Shown here: positions 13,501 to 27,700 of the stretch, one piece after another
How positions within the stretch are numbered: the first letter of the stretch is position 1
Layout: every line of letters begins with the position of its first letter
Assembly (NCBI GenBank): GCA_032718475.1
Contig: JAUCBJ010008548.1
Coordinates: 1 to 64,000 of the forward strand
Length of the DNA stretch: 64,000 bases
Direction: 5' to 3'
Origin: Nemertoderma westbladi
Taxonomy: Eukaryota > Xenacoelomorpha > Nemertodermatida > Nemertodermatidae
Notes under the pieces: model-generated
Seen by the model: only the letters and a program-made list of their open reading frames with translations
Told to the model about the DNA's origin: nothing
Databases searched by the model: none
Program-made: the position numbers and the translations under genes

Positions 13501-16500
13501 TTAAACAGCTAGCCAATCAAAGAATATAAATCAAACAGTTAGCCAATCAACGAATATAAATCAAACAGCTAGCCAATCAAATAATATAAATCAAACAGCT
13601 AGCCAATCAACGAATATAAATCAAACAACTAGCCAATCAAAGAATATAAATCAAACAGCTAGCCAATCAAAGAATATAAATCAAACAGCTAGCCAATCAA
13701 AGAATATAAATCAAACAGCTAGCCAATCAACAAATATAAATCAAACAGCTAGCCAATCAACGAATATAAATCAAACAGCTAGCCAATCAAATATCAAACA
13801 ACTAGCCAATCAACGAATATAAATCAAACAACTAGCCAATCAACGAATATAAATCAAACAACTAGCCAATCAACGAATATAAATCAAACAGCTAGCCAAT
13901 CAAATAATATAAATCAAACAACAAGCCAATCAGGGAATATAAATCAAACAGCTAGCCAATCAAAGAATATAAATCAAACAGCTAGCCAATCAACAAATAT
14001 AAATCAAACAGCTAGCCAATCAACGAATATAAATCAAACAGCTAGCCAATCAAAGAATATAAATCAAACAGCTAGCCAATCAACGAATATAAATCAAACA
14101 GCTAGCCAATCAAAGAATATAAATCAAACAACTAGCCAATCAACAAATATAAATCAAACAACTAGCCAATCAACGAATATAAATCAAACAGCTAGCCAAT
14201 CAACGAATATAATTCAAACAGCTAGCCAATCAACGAATATAAATCAAACAGCTAGCCAATCAACGAATATAATTCAAACAGCTAGCCAATCAAAGAATAT
14301 AAATCAAACAACTAGCCAATCAACGAATATAAATCAAACAGCTAGCCAATCAAAGAATATAAATCAAACAGCTAGCCAATCAACGAATATAAATCAAACA
14401 GCTAGCCAATCAAAGAATATAAATCAAACAGCTAGCCAATCAACGAATATAAATCAAACAGCTAGCCAATCAAAGAATATAAATCAAACAGCTAGCCAAT
14501 CAACAAATATAAATCAAACAGCTAGCCAATCAACGAATATAAATCAAACAGCTAGCCAATCAAAGAATATAAATCAAACAACTAGCCAATCAGCGAATAT
14601 AAATCAAACAACTAGCCAATCAACGAATATAAATCAAACAGCTAGCCAATCAAAGAATATAAATCAAACAGCTAGCCAATCAAAGAATATAAATCAAACA
14701 GCTAGCCAATCAAAGAATATAAATCAAACAGCTAGCCAATCAAAGAATATAAATCAAACAGCTAGCCAATCAACGAATATAAATCAAACAGCTAGCCAAT
14801 CAACGAATATAAATCAAACAGCTAGCCAATCAAATAATATAAATCAAACAACTAGCCAATCAACGAATATAAATCAAACAGCTAGCCAATCAAAGAATAT
14901 AAATCAAACAGCTAGCCAATCAAAGAATATAAATCAAACAGCTAACCAATCAACAAATATAAATCAAACAGCTAGCCAATCAACGAATATAAATCAAACA
15001 GCTAGCCAATCAAAGAATATAAATCAAACAACTAGCCAATCAACGAATATAAATCAAACAGCTAGCCAATCAAAGAATATAAATCAAACAGCTAGCCAAT
15101 CAAAGAATATAAATCAAACAGCTAGCCAATCAACAAATATAAATCAAACAACTAGCCAATCAACGAATATAAATCAAACAGCTAGCCAATCAACGAATAT
15201 AAATCAAACAACTAGCCAATCAACGAATATAAATCAAACAGCTAGCCAATCAAAGAATATAAATCAAACAGCTAGCCAATCAACGAATATAAATCAAACA
15301 GCTAGCCAATCAAATAATATAAATCAAACAGCTAGCCAATCAACGAATATAAATCAAACAACTAGCCAATCAAAGAATATAAATCAAACAGCTAGCCAAT
15401 CAAAGAATATAAATCAAACAGCTAGCCAATCAAAGAATATAAATCAAACAGCTAGCCAATCAACAAATATAAATCAAACAGCTAGCCAATCAACGAATAT
15501 AAATCAAACAGCTAGCCAATCAAAGAATATAAATCAAACAACTAGCCAATCAACGAATATAAATCAAACAGCTAGCCAATCAAAGAATATAAATCAAACA
15601 GCTAGCCAATCAACAAATATAAATCAAACAACTAGCCAATCAACGAATATAAATCAAACAGCTAGCCAATCAACAAATATAAATCAAACAGCTAGCCAAT
15701 CAACGAATATAAATCAAACAGCTAGCCAATCAAAGAATATAAATCAAACAACTAGCCAATCAACGAATATAAATCAAACAGCTAGCCAATCAAAGAATAT
15801 AAATCAAACAGCTAGCCAATCAAATAATATAAATCAAACAACTAGCCAATCAACGAATATAAATCAAACAGCTAGCCAATCAAAGAATATAAATTAAACA
15901 GCTAGCCAATCAAAGAATATAAATCAAACAGTTAGCCAATCAACGAATATAAATCAAACAGCTAGCCAATCAAATAATATAAATCAAACAGCCAGCCAAT
16001 CAACGAATATAAATCAAACAACTAGCCAATCAAAGAATATAAATCAAACAGCTAGCCAATCAAAGAATATAAATCAAACAGCTAGCCAATCAAAGAATAT
16101 AAATCAAACAGCTAGCCAATCAACAAATATAAATCAAACAGCTAGCCAATCAACGAATATAAATCAAACAGCTAGCCAATCAAAGAATATAAATCAAACA
16201 ACTAGCCAATCAACGAATATAAATCAAACAACTAGCCAATCAACGAATATAAATCAAACAGCTAGCCAATCAAAGAATATAAATCAAACAGCTAGCCAAT
16301 CAAAGAATATAAATCAAACAGCTAGCCAATCAACGAATATAAATCAAACAGCTAGCCAATCAAAGAATATAAATCAAACAGCTAGCCAATCAACGAATAT
16401 AAATCAAACAGCTAGCCAATCAACGAATATAAATCAAACAGCTAGCCAATCAAATAATATAAATCAAACAAACTAGCCAATCAACGAATATAAATCAAAC

Positions 16501-19500
16501 AGCTAGCCAATCAAAGAATATAAATCAAACAGCTAGCCAATCAAAGAATATAAATCAAACAGCTAACCAATCAACAAATATAAATCAAACAGCTAGCCAA
16601 TCAACGAATATAAATCAAACAGCTAGCCAATCAAAGAATATAAATCAAACAACTAGCCAATCAACGAATATAAATCAAACAGCTAGCCAATCAAAGAATA
16701 TAAATCAAACAGCTAGCCAATCAAAGAATATAAATCAAACAGCTAGCCAATCAACAAATATAAATCAAACAACTAGCCAATCAACGAATATAAATCAAAC
16801 AGCTAGCCAATCAACGAATATAAATCAAACAACTAGCCAATCAAAGAATATAAATCAAACAGCTAGCCAATCAAAGAATATAAATCAAACAGCTAGCCAA
16901 TCAAAGAATATAAATCAAACAGCTAGCCAATCAACAAATATAAATCAAACAGCTAGCCAATCAACGAATATAAATCAAACAGCTAGCCAATCAAAGAATA
17001 TAAATCAAACAACTAGCCAATCAAAGAATATAAATCAAACAGCTAGCCAATCAAAGAATATAAATCAAACAGCTAGCCAATCAAAGAATATAAATCAAAC
17101 AGCTAGCCAATCAACAAATATAAATCAAACAGCTAGCCAATCAACGAATATAAATCAAACAGCTAGCCAATCAAAGAATATAAATCAAACAACTAGCCAA
17201 TCAACGAATATAAATCAAACAGCTAGCCAATCAACAAATATAAATCAAACAGCTAGCCAATCAACGAATATAAATCAAACAGCTAGCCAATCAAAGAATA
17301 TAAATCAAACAACTAGCCAATCAACGAATATAAATCAAACAGCTAGCCAATCAAAGAATATAAATCAAACAGCTAGCCAATCAACGAATATAAATCAAAC
17401 AGCTAGCCAATCAAATAATATAAATCAAACAGCTAGCCAATCAACGAATATAAATCAAACAACTAGCCAATCAAAGAATATAAATCAAACAGCTAGCCAA
17501 TCAAAGAATATAAATCAAACAGCTAGCCAATCAAAGAATATAAATCAAACAGCTAGCCAATCAACAAATATAAATCAAACAGCTAGCCAATCAACGAATA
17601 TAAATCAAACAGCTAGCCAATCAAAACGAATATAAATCAAACAGCTAGCCAATCAAAGAATATAAATCAAACAGCTAGCCAATCAACAAATATAAATCAA
17701 ACAACTAGCCAATCAACGAATATAAATCAAACAGCTAGCCAATCAACAAATATAAATCAAACAGCTAGCCAATTAACGAATATAAATCAAACAGCTAGCC
17801 AATCAAAGAATATAAATCAAACAACTAGCCAATCAACGAATATAAATCAAACAGCTAGCCAATCAAAGAATATAAATCAAACAGCTAGCCAATCAAAGAA
17901 TATAAATCAAACAGCTAGCCAATCAACGAATATAAATCAAACAGCTAGCCAATCAAATAATATAAATCAAACAGCTAGCCAATCAAATAATATAAATCAA
18001 ACAGCTAGCCAATCAACGAATATAAATCAAACAACTAGCCAATCAAGGAATATAAATCAAACAACAAGCCAATCAGGGAATATAAATCAAACAGCTAGCC
18101 AATCAAAGAATATAAATCAAACAGCAAGCCAATCAAAGAATATAAATCAAACAGCTAGCCAATCCACAAATATAAATCAAACAGCGAGCCAATCAACGAA
18201 TATAAATCAAACAGCTAGCCAATCAACGAATATAAATCAAACAGCTAGCCAATCAACGAATATAAATCAAACAACTAGCCAATCAAGAAATATAAATCAA
18301 ACAACAAGCCAATCAGGGAATATAAATCAAACAGCTAGCCAATCAAAGAATATAAATCAAACAACAAGACAATCAGGGAATATAAATCAAACAGCTAGCA
18401 AATCAAATAATATAAATCAAACAACTAGCCAATCAACGAATATAAATCAAACAGCTAGCCAATCAACAAATATAAATCAAACAGCTAGCCAATCAAGGAA
18501 TATAAATCAAACAACTAGCCAATCAACGAATATAATTCAAACAGCTAGCCAATCAAAGAATATAAATCAAACAACTAGCCAATCAACGAATATAAATCAA
18601 ACAGCTAGCCAATCAAAGAATATAAATCAAACAGCTAGCCAATCAAATAATATAAATCAAACAACTAGCCAATCAAAGGATATAAATCAAACAGCTAGCC
18701 AATCAACGAATATAAATCAAACAGCTAGCCAATCCACAAATATAAATCAAACAGCGAGCCAATCAACAAATATAAATCAAACAGCTAGCCAATCAACAAA
18801 TATAAATCAAACAGCTAGCCAATCAACGAATATAAATCAAACAGCTAGCCAATCAAAGAATATAAATCAAACAACTAGCCAATCAACGAATATAAATCAA
18901 ACAGCTAGCCAATCAAAGAATATAAATCAAACAGCTAGCCAATCAAAGAATATAAATCAAACAGCTAGCCAATCAACAAATATAAATCAAACAACTAGCC
19001 AATCAACGAATATAAATCAAACAGCTAGCCAATCAACGAATATAAATCAAACAACTAGCCAATCAAAGAATATAAATCAAACAGCTAGCCAATCAAAGAA
19101 TATAAATCAAACAGCTAGCCAATCAAAGAATATAAATCAAACAGCTAGCCAATCAACAAATATAAATCAAACAGCTAGCCAATCAACGAATATAAATCAA
19201 ACAGCTAGCCAATCAAAGAATATAAATCAAACAACTAGCCAATCAAAGAATATAAATCAAACAGCTAGCCAATCAAAGAATATAAATCAAACAGCTAGCC
19301 AATCAAAGAATATAAATCAAACAGCTAGCCAATCAACAAATATAAATCAAACAGCTAGCCAATCAACGAATATAAATCAAACAGCTAGCCAATCAAAGAA
19401 TATAAATCAAACAACTAGCCAATCAACGAATATAAATCAAACAGCTAGCCAATCAACAAATATAAATCAAACAGCTAGCCAATCAACGAATATAAATCAA

Positions 19501-22500
19501 ACAGCTAGCCAATCAAAGAATATAAATCAAACAACTAGCCAATCAACGAATATAAATCAAACAGCTAGCCAATCAAAGAATATAAATCAAACAGCTAGCC
19601 AATCAACGAATATAAATCAAACAGCTAGCCAATCAAATAATATAAATCAAACAGATAGCCAATCAACGAATATAAATCAAACAACTAGCCAATCAAAGAA
19701 TATAAATCAAACAGCTAGCCAATCAAAGAATATAAATCAAACAGCTAGCCAATCAAAGAATATAAATCAAACAGCTAGCCAATCAACAAATATAAATCAA
19801 ACAGCTAGCCAATCAACGAATATAAATCAAACAGCTAGCCAATCAAAACGAATATAAATCAAACAGCTAGCCAATCAAAGAATATAAATCAAACAGCTAG
19901 CCAATCAACAAATATAAATCAAACAACTAGCCAATCAACGAATATAAATCAAACAGCTAGCCAATCAACAAATATTAATCAAACAGCTAGCCAATCAACG
20001 AATATAAATCAAACAGCTAGCCAATCAAAGAATATAAATCAAACAACTAGCCAATCAACGAATATAAATCAAACAGCTAGCCAATCAAAGAATATAAATC
20101 AAACAGCTAGCCAATCAAAGAATATAAATCAAACAGCTAGCCAATCAACGAATATAAATCAAACAGCTAGCCAATCAAATAATATAAATCAAACAGCTAG
20201 CCAATCAAATAATATAAATCAAACAGCTAGCCAATCAACGAATATAAATCAAACAACTAGCCAATCAAGGAATATAAATCAAACAACAAGCCAATCAGGG
20301 AATATAAATCAAACAGCTAGCCAATCAAAGAATATAAATCAAACAGCAAGCCAATCAAAGAATATAAATCAAACAGCTAGCCAATCCACAAATATAAATC
20401 AAACAGCGAGCCAATCAACGAATATAAATCAAACAGCTAGCCAATCAACGAATATAAATCAAACAGCTAGCCAATCAACGAATATAAATCAAACAACTAG
20501 CCAATCAAGAAATATAAATCAAACAACAAGCCAATCAGGGAATATAAATCAAACAGCTAGCCAATCAAAGAATATAAATCAAACAACAAGACAATCAGGG
20601 AATATAAATCAAACAGCTAGCAAATCAAATAATATAAATCAAACAACTAGCCAATCAACGAATATAAATCAAACAGCTAGCCAATCAACAAATATAAATC
20701 AAACAGCTAGCCAATCAAGGAATATAAATCAAACAACTAGCCAATCAACGAATATAATTCAAACAGCTAGCCAATCAAAGAATATAAATCAAACAACTAG
20801 CCAATCAACGAATATAAATCAAACAGCTAGCCAATCAAAGAATATAAATCAAACAGCTAGCCAATCAAATAATATAAATCAAACAACTAGCCAATCAAAG
20901 GATATAAATCAAACAGCTAGCCAATCAACGAATATAAATCAAACAGCTAGCCAATCCACAAATATAAATCAAACAGCGAGCCAATCAACGAATATAAATC
21001 AAACAGCTAGCTAATCAAAGAATATAAATCAAACAGCTGGCCAATCAACGAATATAAATCAAACAACTAGCCAATCAAGGAATATAAATCAAACAACAAG
21101 CCAATCAGGGAATATAAATCAAACAGCTAGCCAATCAACGAATATAAATCAAACAGCTAGCCAATCAAATAATATAAATCAAACAGCTAGCCAATCAACG
21201 AATATAAATCAAACAACTAGCCAATCAAGGAATATAAATCAAACAACAAGCCAATCAGGGAATATAAATCAAACAGCTAGCCAATCAAAGAATATAAATC
21301 AAACAGATAGCCAATCAAAGAATATAAATCTAACAGCTAGCCAATCAACGAATATAAATCAAACAGCTAGCCAATCAAATAATATAAATCAAACAGCTAG
21401 CCAATCAAGGAATATAAATCAAACAGCTAGCCAATCAAAGAATATAAATCAAACAGCTAGCCAATCAACGAATATAAATCAAACAACTAGCCAATCAACG
21501 AATATAAATCAAACAGCTAGCCAATCAACAAATATAAATCAAACAGCTAGCCAATCAAAGAATATAAATCAAACAGCTAGCCAATCAACGAATATAAATC
21601 AAACAACTAGCCAATCAACGAATATAAATCAAACAGCTAGCCAATCAACAAATATAAATCAAACAGCTAGCCAATCAAAGAATATAAATCAAACAGCTAG
21701 CCAATCAGGGAATATAAATCAAACAGCTAGCCAATCAAGGAATATAAATCAAACAGCTAGCCAATCAAAGAATATAAATCAAACAGCTAGCCAATCAAAG
21801 AATATAAATCAAACAACAAGCCAATCAGGAAATATAAATCAAACAGCTAGCCAATCAAAGAATATAAATCAAACAGCTAGCCAATCAAAGAATATAAATC
21901 AAGCAGCTAGCCAATCAAAGAATATAAATCAAACAGCTAGCCAATCAACGAATATAAATCAAACAACTAGCCAATCAACGAATATAAATCAAACAGCTAG
22001 CCAATCAACAAATATAAATCAAACAGCTAGCCAATCAAAGAATATAAATCAAACAGCTAGCCAATCAAAGAATATGAATCAAACAGCTAGCTAATCAAAG
22101 AATATAAATCAAACAACAAGCCAATCAGGGAATATAAATCAAACAGCTAGCCAATCAAAGAATATAAATCAAACAGCTAGCCAATCAAAGAATATAAATC
22201 AAACAGATAGCCAATCAAAGAATATAAATCAAACAGCTAGCCAATCAAAGAATATAAATCAAACAGCTAGCCATTCAAAGAATATAAATCAAACAACAAG
22301 ACAATCAGGGAATATAAATCAAACAGCTAGCCAATCAAAGAATATAAATCAAACAGCTAGCCAATCAAAGAATATAAATCAAACAGCTAGCCAATCAAAG
22401 AATATAAATCAAACAGCTAGCCAATCAAAGAATATAAATCAACAGCTAGTCAATCAAAGAATATAAATCAAACAGTTAGCCAATCAAAGAATATAAATCA

Positions 22501-22696
22501 AACAGCTAGCCAATCAACGAATATAAATCAAACAGTTAGCCAATCAAAGAATATAAATCAAACAGCTAGCCAATCAAAGAATATAAATCAAACAGCTTGC
22601 CAATTAAAGAATATAAATCAAACAGCTAGCCAATCAACGAATATAAATCAAACAGCTAGCCAATCAAATAATATAAATCAAACAACTAGCCAATCA
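7557..22696 (+). repeat. 15-kb array of a 30-bp unit (about 500 copies)
   Basis: The unit reads AATATAAATCAAACAGCTAG then CCAATCAAAG. Most units are exactly 30 bp, so one plus-strand frame (decapeptide NINQTASQST/K) stays open for long stretches, while other frames meet TAA or TAG in each unit. Variation is concentrated in the tenth codon (AAG, ACG, ACA, AAT, GGG, AGG) and in the sixth (GCT, ACT, ACA, GAT, GTT). The other ~24 positions are nearly fixed. Rare 28-, 29-, 31- and 32-bp units shift the frame. Larger blocks are duplicated: ~981 bp (12341 region repeated at 13322) and ~2222 bp (17621 region repeated at 19843). Confidence 0.97.
9934..10800 (+). other. Open frame inside the 30-bp array (not a supported gene)
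   Basis: The open frame begins at one of the rare ATGs in the array and ends at a unit where TCA has become TGA. It encodes 288 residues: 28 ten-residue units, one short seven-residue unit (NINQASQ region) and a partial last unit. Each unit has an NQT N-glycosylation sequon and many Ser/Thr. There is no signal peptide, unique N-terminus or flanking domain, and ATG codons are almost absent elsewhere in the array, so the frame is most simply a result of a 30-bp period. A fibrous or mucin-like exon spliced from elsewhere cannot be excluded without transcript data. Confidence 0.25.
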
Positions 22697-22767
22697 ACTC
22701 AGTTATTTCCCCTTATCCCCTTCAATAACTCTAGATACGAACCCAACGCATTCGTGTACAAATTCAG

Positions 22768-23703
22768 TTAGAATTTAAGATAAATTAGACTTTTACTACC
22801 ACTTTCATTGACAAAGAATCCTTTAGGGGGTTTACCATTGTATGTTGTAACGACCCCACCAAACCCATTTATGGGTAGGGTATCCAATCGAGCTACTTCG
22901 CTTCCATCTAAAACGAGTTTATAAACACCAAGGAATTGTTTGTCGTCTTCTTTTAGAGGAACTAATAAATGTGATGCTTCGCCTTCTTTCCACATTGGTA
23001 CGATATCCCCGATGGGGATGGATTTACCACACTGGAGAACTGATCTTATTGCTACCAATTCCATGATAATGTTGGGTGTGGTGCCAGTAGACTCATAGCA
23101 ACACAGGATTAAGCTCTCCATGTCCGGGTCATATAGACCAACAGTTAATTCACTGCCATCCACATACCGGGCCATTACAAACTCCCCAGGTTGGCTCACA
23201 CTCGATATCCAATCAATTGACCAAACGTTGTCGTTGGACAGTTTAATAACATTATTTTTTTTTGTTAGTAAATAAACACTGGCTCCGTTATAGATACCAA
23301 CAATTGACCCAACCAGTTGACCTCGGTATCTCTCGTTGCCGAGACATATGTGTTTAAGTTCGACTCTCTTTCTCTATGACAAACACACAATTATCTGTAG
23401 CGGCAATCCAGATTAAAGGATGGCGAATTTCTAAAAATCTAATCTGTTTCTTTGCGCAAACATATTTGGAACAAAATAGAATCGGTTCCTCTTGTAGTGA
23501 CAAAGTATAGTTGTCCTCGTTAAGATCGTATAAAAAAATCCGGTGCCTTGTATTGGAATCGGCTATCCCCAGGATTCTCCCACCACCACCAATGACCCCG
23601 ACTTTACCGATTCCAGACTGACAGAAATCGATCCGACATGTTTCTGTTATTTTCGGCTCTTCTAATAATTCCTTCTGATATTGGTTGAGGTTGTAATGTC
23701 CCA
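22768..23703 (-). pseudogene. Single-exon-like gene of unknown function, one frameshift
   Basis: This is the only candidate host gene in the window. The N-terminal part starts at ATG 23701-23703 (MGHYNLNQYQ) and reads to TAA at 23354-23356. The C-terminal part is open from just upstream of that stop to TAA 22768-22770. The second frame continues the first after a one-base indel near 23360, within GAGAAAGAGAGTCGAAC, giving about 311 codons together. The protein alternates short hydrophobic strands with polar turns (for example GIADSNTRHRIFLYDL and IVGIYNGASVYLLT), which resembles a beta-propeller or WD/NHL-like fold. No signal peptide or membrane segment is seen. I do not recognise the family. 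The break may be a real pseudogene mutation, an assembly error or, less likely, programmed frameshifting. The 30-bp array starts 71 bp beyond its stop. Confidence 0.6.
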
Positions 23704-23802
23704 TAGTATGTGATTCACCGCGCACCAATAGTTTTACGATTGGACTTGCCTATACAGTTATGTAAAGAGATAAAATGTTTAATGCTTGTCTGAGTGTTAC
23801 GT

Positions 23803-23815
23803 TTTTTATATATAA
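23803..23815 (-). promoter_or_regulatory. Candidate TATA box for the 22768-23703 gene
   Basis: On the minus strand TATATATAAAAAA lies about 100 bp upstream of the ATG at 23703. This is a plausible core-promoter position with room for a short 5' UTR. The call rests on motif and position only. Confidence 0.35.
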
Positions 23816-24737
23816 GGACTGTAAATATTGGCAATTTATTGGCTGTACTGCGTCATATATCTTAGCATAATAATATTTACTTTGTATTAGATTACTTTGT
23901 GATACTTTATGGGTTACGTATAAGTCTAAAAAGAAACAATGCTAATAGGTACAGTATGGGAATTACATATAAGTCTGGTCATTACTAATAATACTTAAAG
24001 TTGAATAGTAAGTAAATATGATTGTTTTAGGGGATTAAGTTTTTCTTAGAACCAACCGTATCTCCCATACAGTAGTCTAGACTAAATGGTGTTAACTCAT
24101 CGTACCTTTTATTGTAACCAAATAAATACTGTCTGTGGAAGATATTAAAAAACAATGAGTTCATAAGGGTAGGAAAACTGTTATTGACCAGCGTTAAAAG
24201 GTATCTCGTATTTAGTTCTAAAGTACCTACCTAAGTAAGTTCGAATGGACTTTAGTCCTAAATAAAAGGTACTTTAGTTCCAAATCAAACGTAAGTTGTT
24301 CTAATATAAGAAACGTCATTGGTTCTGTTGTCGTTAATTCTTTAACGCCAGTGAAGTTCGAGAGCGTTTGCGATCTCAGCCATACTAGTCACCGGTATTG
24401 GGTTTGGGGAGTGGTTGGATAATGCAGGAGAAAAAGGAAAAAGAACGAGTTGGGTTGAATCATCAATTTATTCTAACTGATATAGTTCTCTATCTGTTTC
24501 AACACTGATACCAAATATATGGGGCTCCCAAAACGCCAATATAAATAGAATATACACAGTTAATGAATCTAGATAATAATAATAAGCCTACAGTACAAAT
24601 TATTTAATCGGGCAGCTGACTTTATTTTACTTTAGATTTTAACCCCCCAAACTACGTGTGAAACCCGTCTATCCAGTCCGCGTCTGTCATAAGTCGGTCG
24701 GTAGGCTGTTGGAGGTCCGTCGGGTCTGTCCCTTGCA
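23816..24737. other. Intergenic sequence
   Basis: No gene visible. 24200-24300 holds diverged inverted copies of a GGTACTTTAG-like motif. Nothing else can be supported. Confidence 0.4.
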
Positions 24738-27700
24738 TTGTCTAGTGTCACCTTCTCAGGCTCGTGCTACGCTGACCGGCGCCGCTCGGCTGTCCATTGG
24801 GTGCCTGTCAGGTCGGTGAGAGAATGCAGCAGTGATGCTGCATATCACTCCGTCGAGTTGGTAATAAGTTGACCCTCTGCGTAACGCTCGACCCTCGCAA
24901 TCCCTTTCGGGGTTGGTCCTCAGGCAAGTCAAGAGGCTTAGCTCGGGGTTTGTCGGTTCCTTATGACGCCTAGTGTCATCATGGCCCAATGCCTTCTCAG
25001 GCTCGTACCAAGCTGACTGGCGCAGCTCGGGCGGTCCTAGTCCATCGGTCTGACCCTTGCTTTGCCTTGTGTCATCGAAACCCGATGTGCCTTCTCAGGC
25101 TCATGCTATGCTAACCAGCGCTGCTCAGGTGTCGGCTGTCCTTGTCTCTTTTCCCCTGCTTTGCTTAGTGTCACCGTAAACCGATGCCTTCTCAGGCTCA
25201 TGCTACACTAACCAGTGCTGCTCGGGTGTCGGCTGTCCTTGTCCCTTTTCCCCTGCTTTGCTTAGTGTCACCGTAAACCGATGCCTTCTCAGGCTCATGC
25301 TACGCTAACCAGCGCTGCTCAGGTGTCGGCTGGCCTCGTCTCTTTTCCTTTGCTTTGCTTAGTGTCACCGTAAACCGATGCCTTCTCAGGCTCATGCTAC
25401 ACTAACCAGTGCTGCTCGGGTGTCGGCTGTCCTTGTCCCTTTTCCCCTGCTTTGCTTAGTGTCACCGTAAACCGATGCCCTCTCAGGCTCATGCTACGCT
25501 AACCGGCGCAGCTCGGGTGTCGGCTGTCCTTGTCCCCTGCTTTGCTTAGTGTTACCGTAAACCGATGCCTTCTCAGGATCATGCTACGCTAACCAGTGCT
25601 GCTCGGGTGTCGGCTGTCCTCGTCTCTTTTCCTTTGCTTTGCTTAGTGTCACCGTAAACCGATGCCTTCTCAGGCTCATGCTACGCTAACCAGTGCTGCT
25701 CGGGTGTCGGCTGTCCTTGTCCCTTTTCCCCTGCTTTGCTTAGTGTCACCGTAAACCGATGCCTTCTCAGGCTCATGCTACGCTAACCGGCGCAGCTCGG
25801 GTGTCGGCTGTCATTGTCCCCTGCTTTGCTTAGTGTTACCGTAAACCGATGCCTTCTCAGGATCATGCTACGCTAACCAGTGCTGCTCGGGTGTCGGCTG
25901 TCCTCGTCTCTTTTCCTTTGCTTTGCTTAGTGTCACCGTAAACCGATGCCTTCTCAGGCTCATGCTACGCTAACCAGCGCTGCTCGGGTGTCGGCTGTCC
26001 TTGTCCCTTTTCCCCTGCTTTGCTTAGTGTCACCGTAAACCGATGCCTTCTCAGGCTCATGCTACGCTAACCGGCGCAGCTCGGGTGTCGGCTGTTCTTG
26101 TCCCCTGCTTTGCTTAGTGTTACCGTAAACCGATGCCTTCTCAGGATCATGCTACACTAACCAGTGCTGCTCGGGTGTCGGCTGTCCTCGTCTCTTTTCC
26201 TTTGCTTTGCTTAGTGTTACCGTAAACCGATGCCTTCTCAGGATCATGCTACGCTAACCAGTGCTGCTCGGGTGTCGGCTGTCCCCGTCTCTTTTCCCCT
26301 GCTTTGCTTAGTGTCACTGTAAACCAATGCCTTCTCAGGCTCATGCTACGCTAACCAGCGCTGCTCGGGTGTCGGCTGTCCTTGTCCCTTTTCCCCAGCT
26401 TTGCTTAGTGTCACCGTAAACCGATGCCTTCTCAAGCTCATGCTACGCTAACCCGTGCTGCTCGGGTGTCGGCTGTCCTTGTCTATTTTCCTTTGCTTTG
26501 CTTAGTGTCACCTTAAACCTATGCCTTCTCAGGCTCATGCTACGCTAACCGGCGCTGCTCGGGTGTCGGCTGTCCTTGCCCCTTTTCCCCTGCTTTGCTT
26601 AGTGTGACCGTAAACCGATGCCTTCTCAGGCTCATGCTACGCTAACCAGTGCTGCTCGGGTGTCGGCTGTCCTTGTCCCTTTTCCCCTGATTTGCTTAGT
26701 GTCACCGTAAACCGAAGCCTTCTCAGGCTCATGCTACGCTAACCAGTGCTGCTCGGGTGTCGGCTGTCCATGTCTCTTTTCCATTGCTTTGCTTAGTGTC
26801 ACCTTAAACCGATGCCTTCTCAGGCTTATGCTACGCTAACCGGCGCTGCTCGGGTGTCGGCTGTCCTTGTCTCTTTTCCCCTGCTTTGCTTAGTGTCACC
26901 GTAAACCGATGCCTTCTCAGGCTCATGCTATGCTAACCAGTGCTGCTCGGGTGTTGGCTGTCCTTGTCTCTTTACCCCTGCTTTGCTTAGTGTCACCGTA
27001 AACTGATGCCTTCTCAGGCTCATGCTACACCAACCAGTGCTGCTCGGGTGTCGGCTGTCCTTGTCTCTTTTCCTTTGCTTTGCTTAGTGTCACCTTAAAC
27101 CGATGCCTTCTCAGGCTCGTGCTACGCTAACCAGTGCTGCTTGGGTGTCGGCTGTCCCTGTCTCTTTTCCCCTGCTTTGCTTAGTGTCTCCGTAAACTGA
27201 ACGCTAACCAGTGCTGCTCGGGTGTCGGCTGTCCTTGTCTCTTTACCCCTGCTTTGCTTAGTGTTACCGTAAACCAATGCCTTCTCAGGCTCATGCTACG
27301 CCAACCAGTGCTGCTCGGGTGTCGGCTGTCCTTGTCCTCGTCTCTTTTCCTTTGCTTTGCTTAGTGTCTCCTTAAACTGATGCCTGCTCAGGCTCATGCT
27401 ACGCTAACCGGCGCTGCTCGGGTGTCAGCTGTCCTTGTCTCTTTTCTCCTGCTTTGCTTAGTGTCACCTTAAACCGATGCCTTCTCAGGCTCATGCTACG
27501 CTAACCAGTGCTGCTCGGGTGACGGCTGTCCATGTCTCTTTTCCTTTGCTTTGCTTAGTGTCACTTTAAACCGATGCCTTCTCAGGCTCATGCTACGCTA
27601 AACAGTGCTGCTTGGATGTCGGCTGTCCTTGTCTCTTTTCCCCTGCTTTGCTTAGTGTCTCCGTAAACTGAACGCTAACCGGCGCTGCTCGGGTGTCGGC

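Noticed and set aside
7557-22696. CRISPR-like array (regular ~30-bp repeats)
   Set aside because: Units are directly adjacent, the variable part is only about three bases, there are no unique spacers and no cas genes, and the context is eukaryotic.
24756-24989. 77-codon minus-strand frame in the satellite edge
   Set aside because: Composed of diverged satellite units and not conserved in other units.
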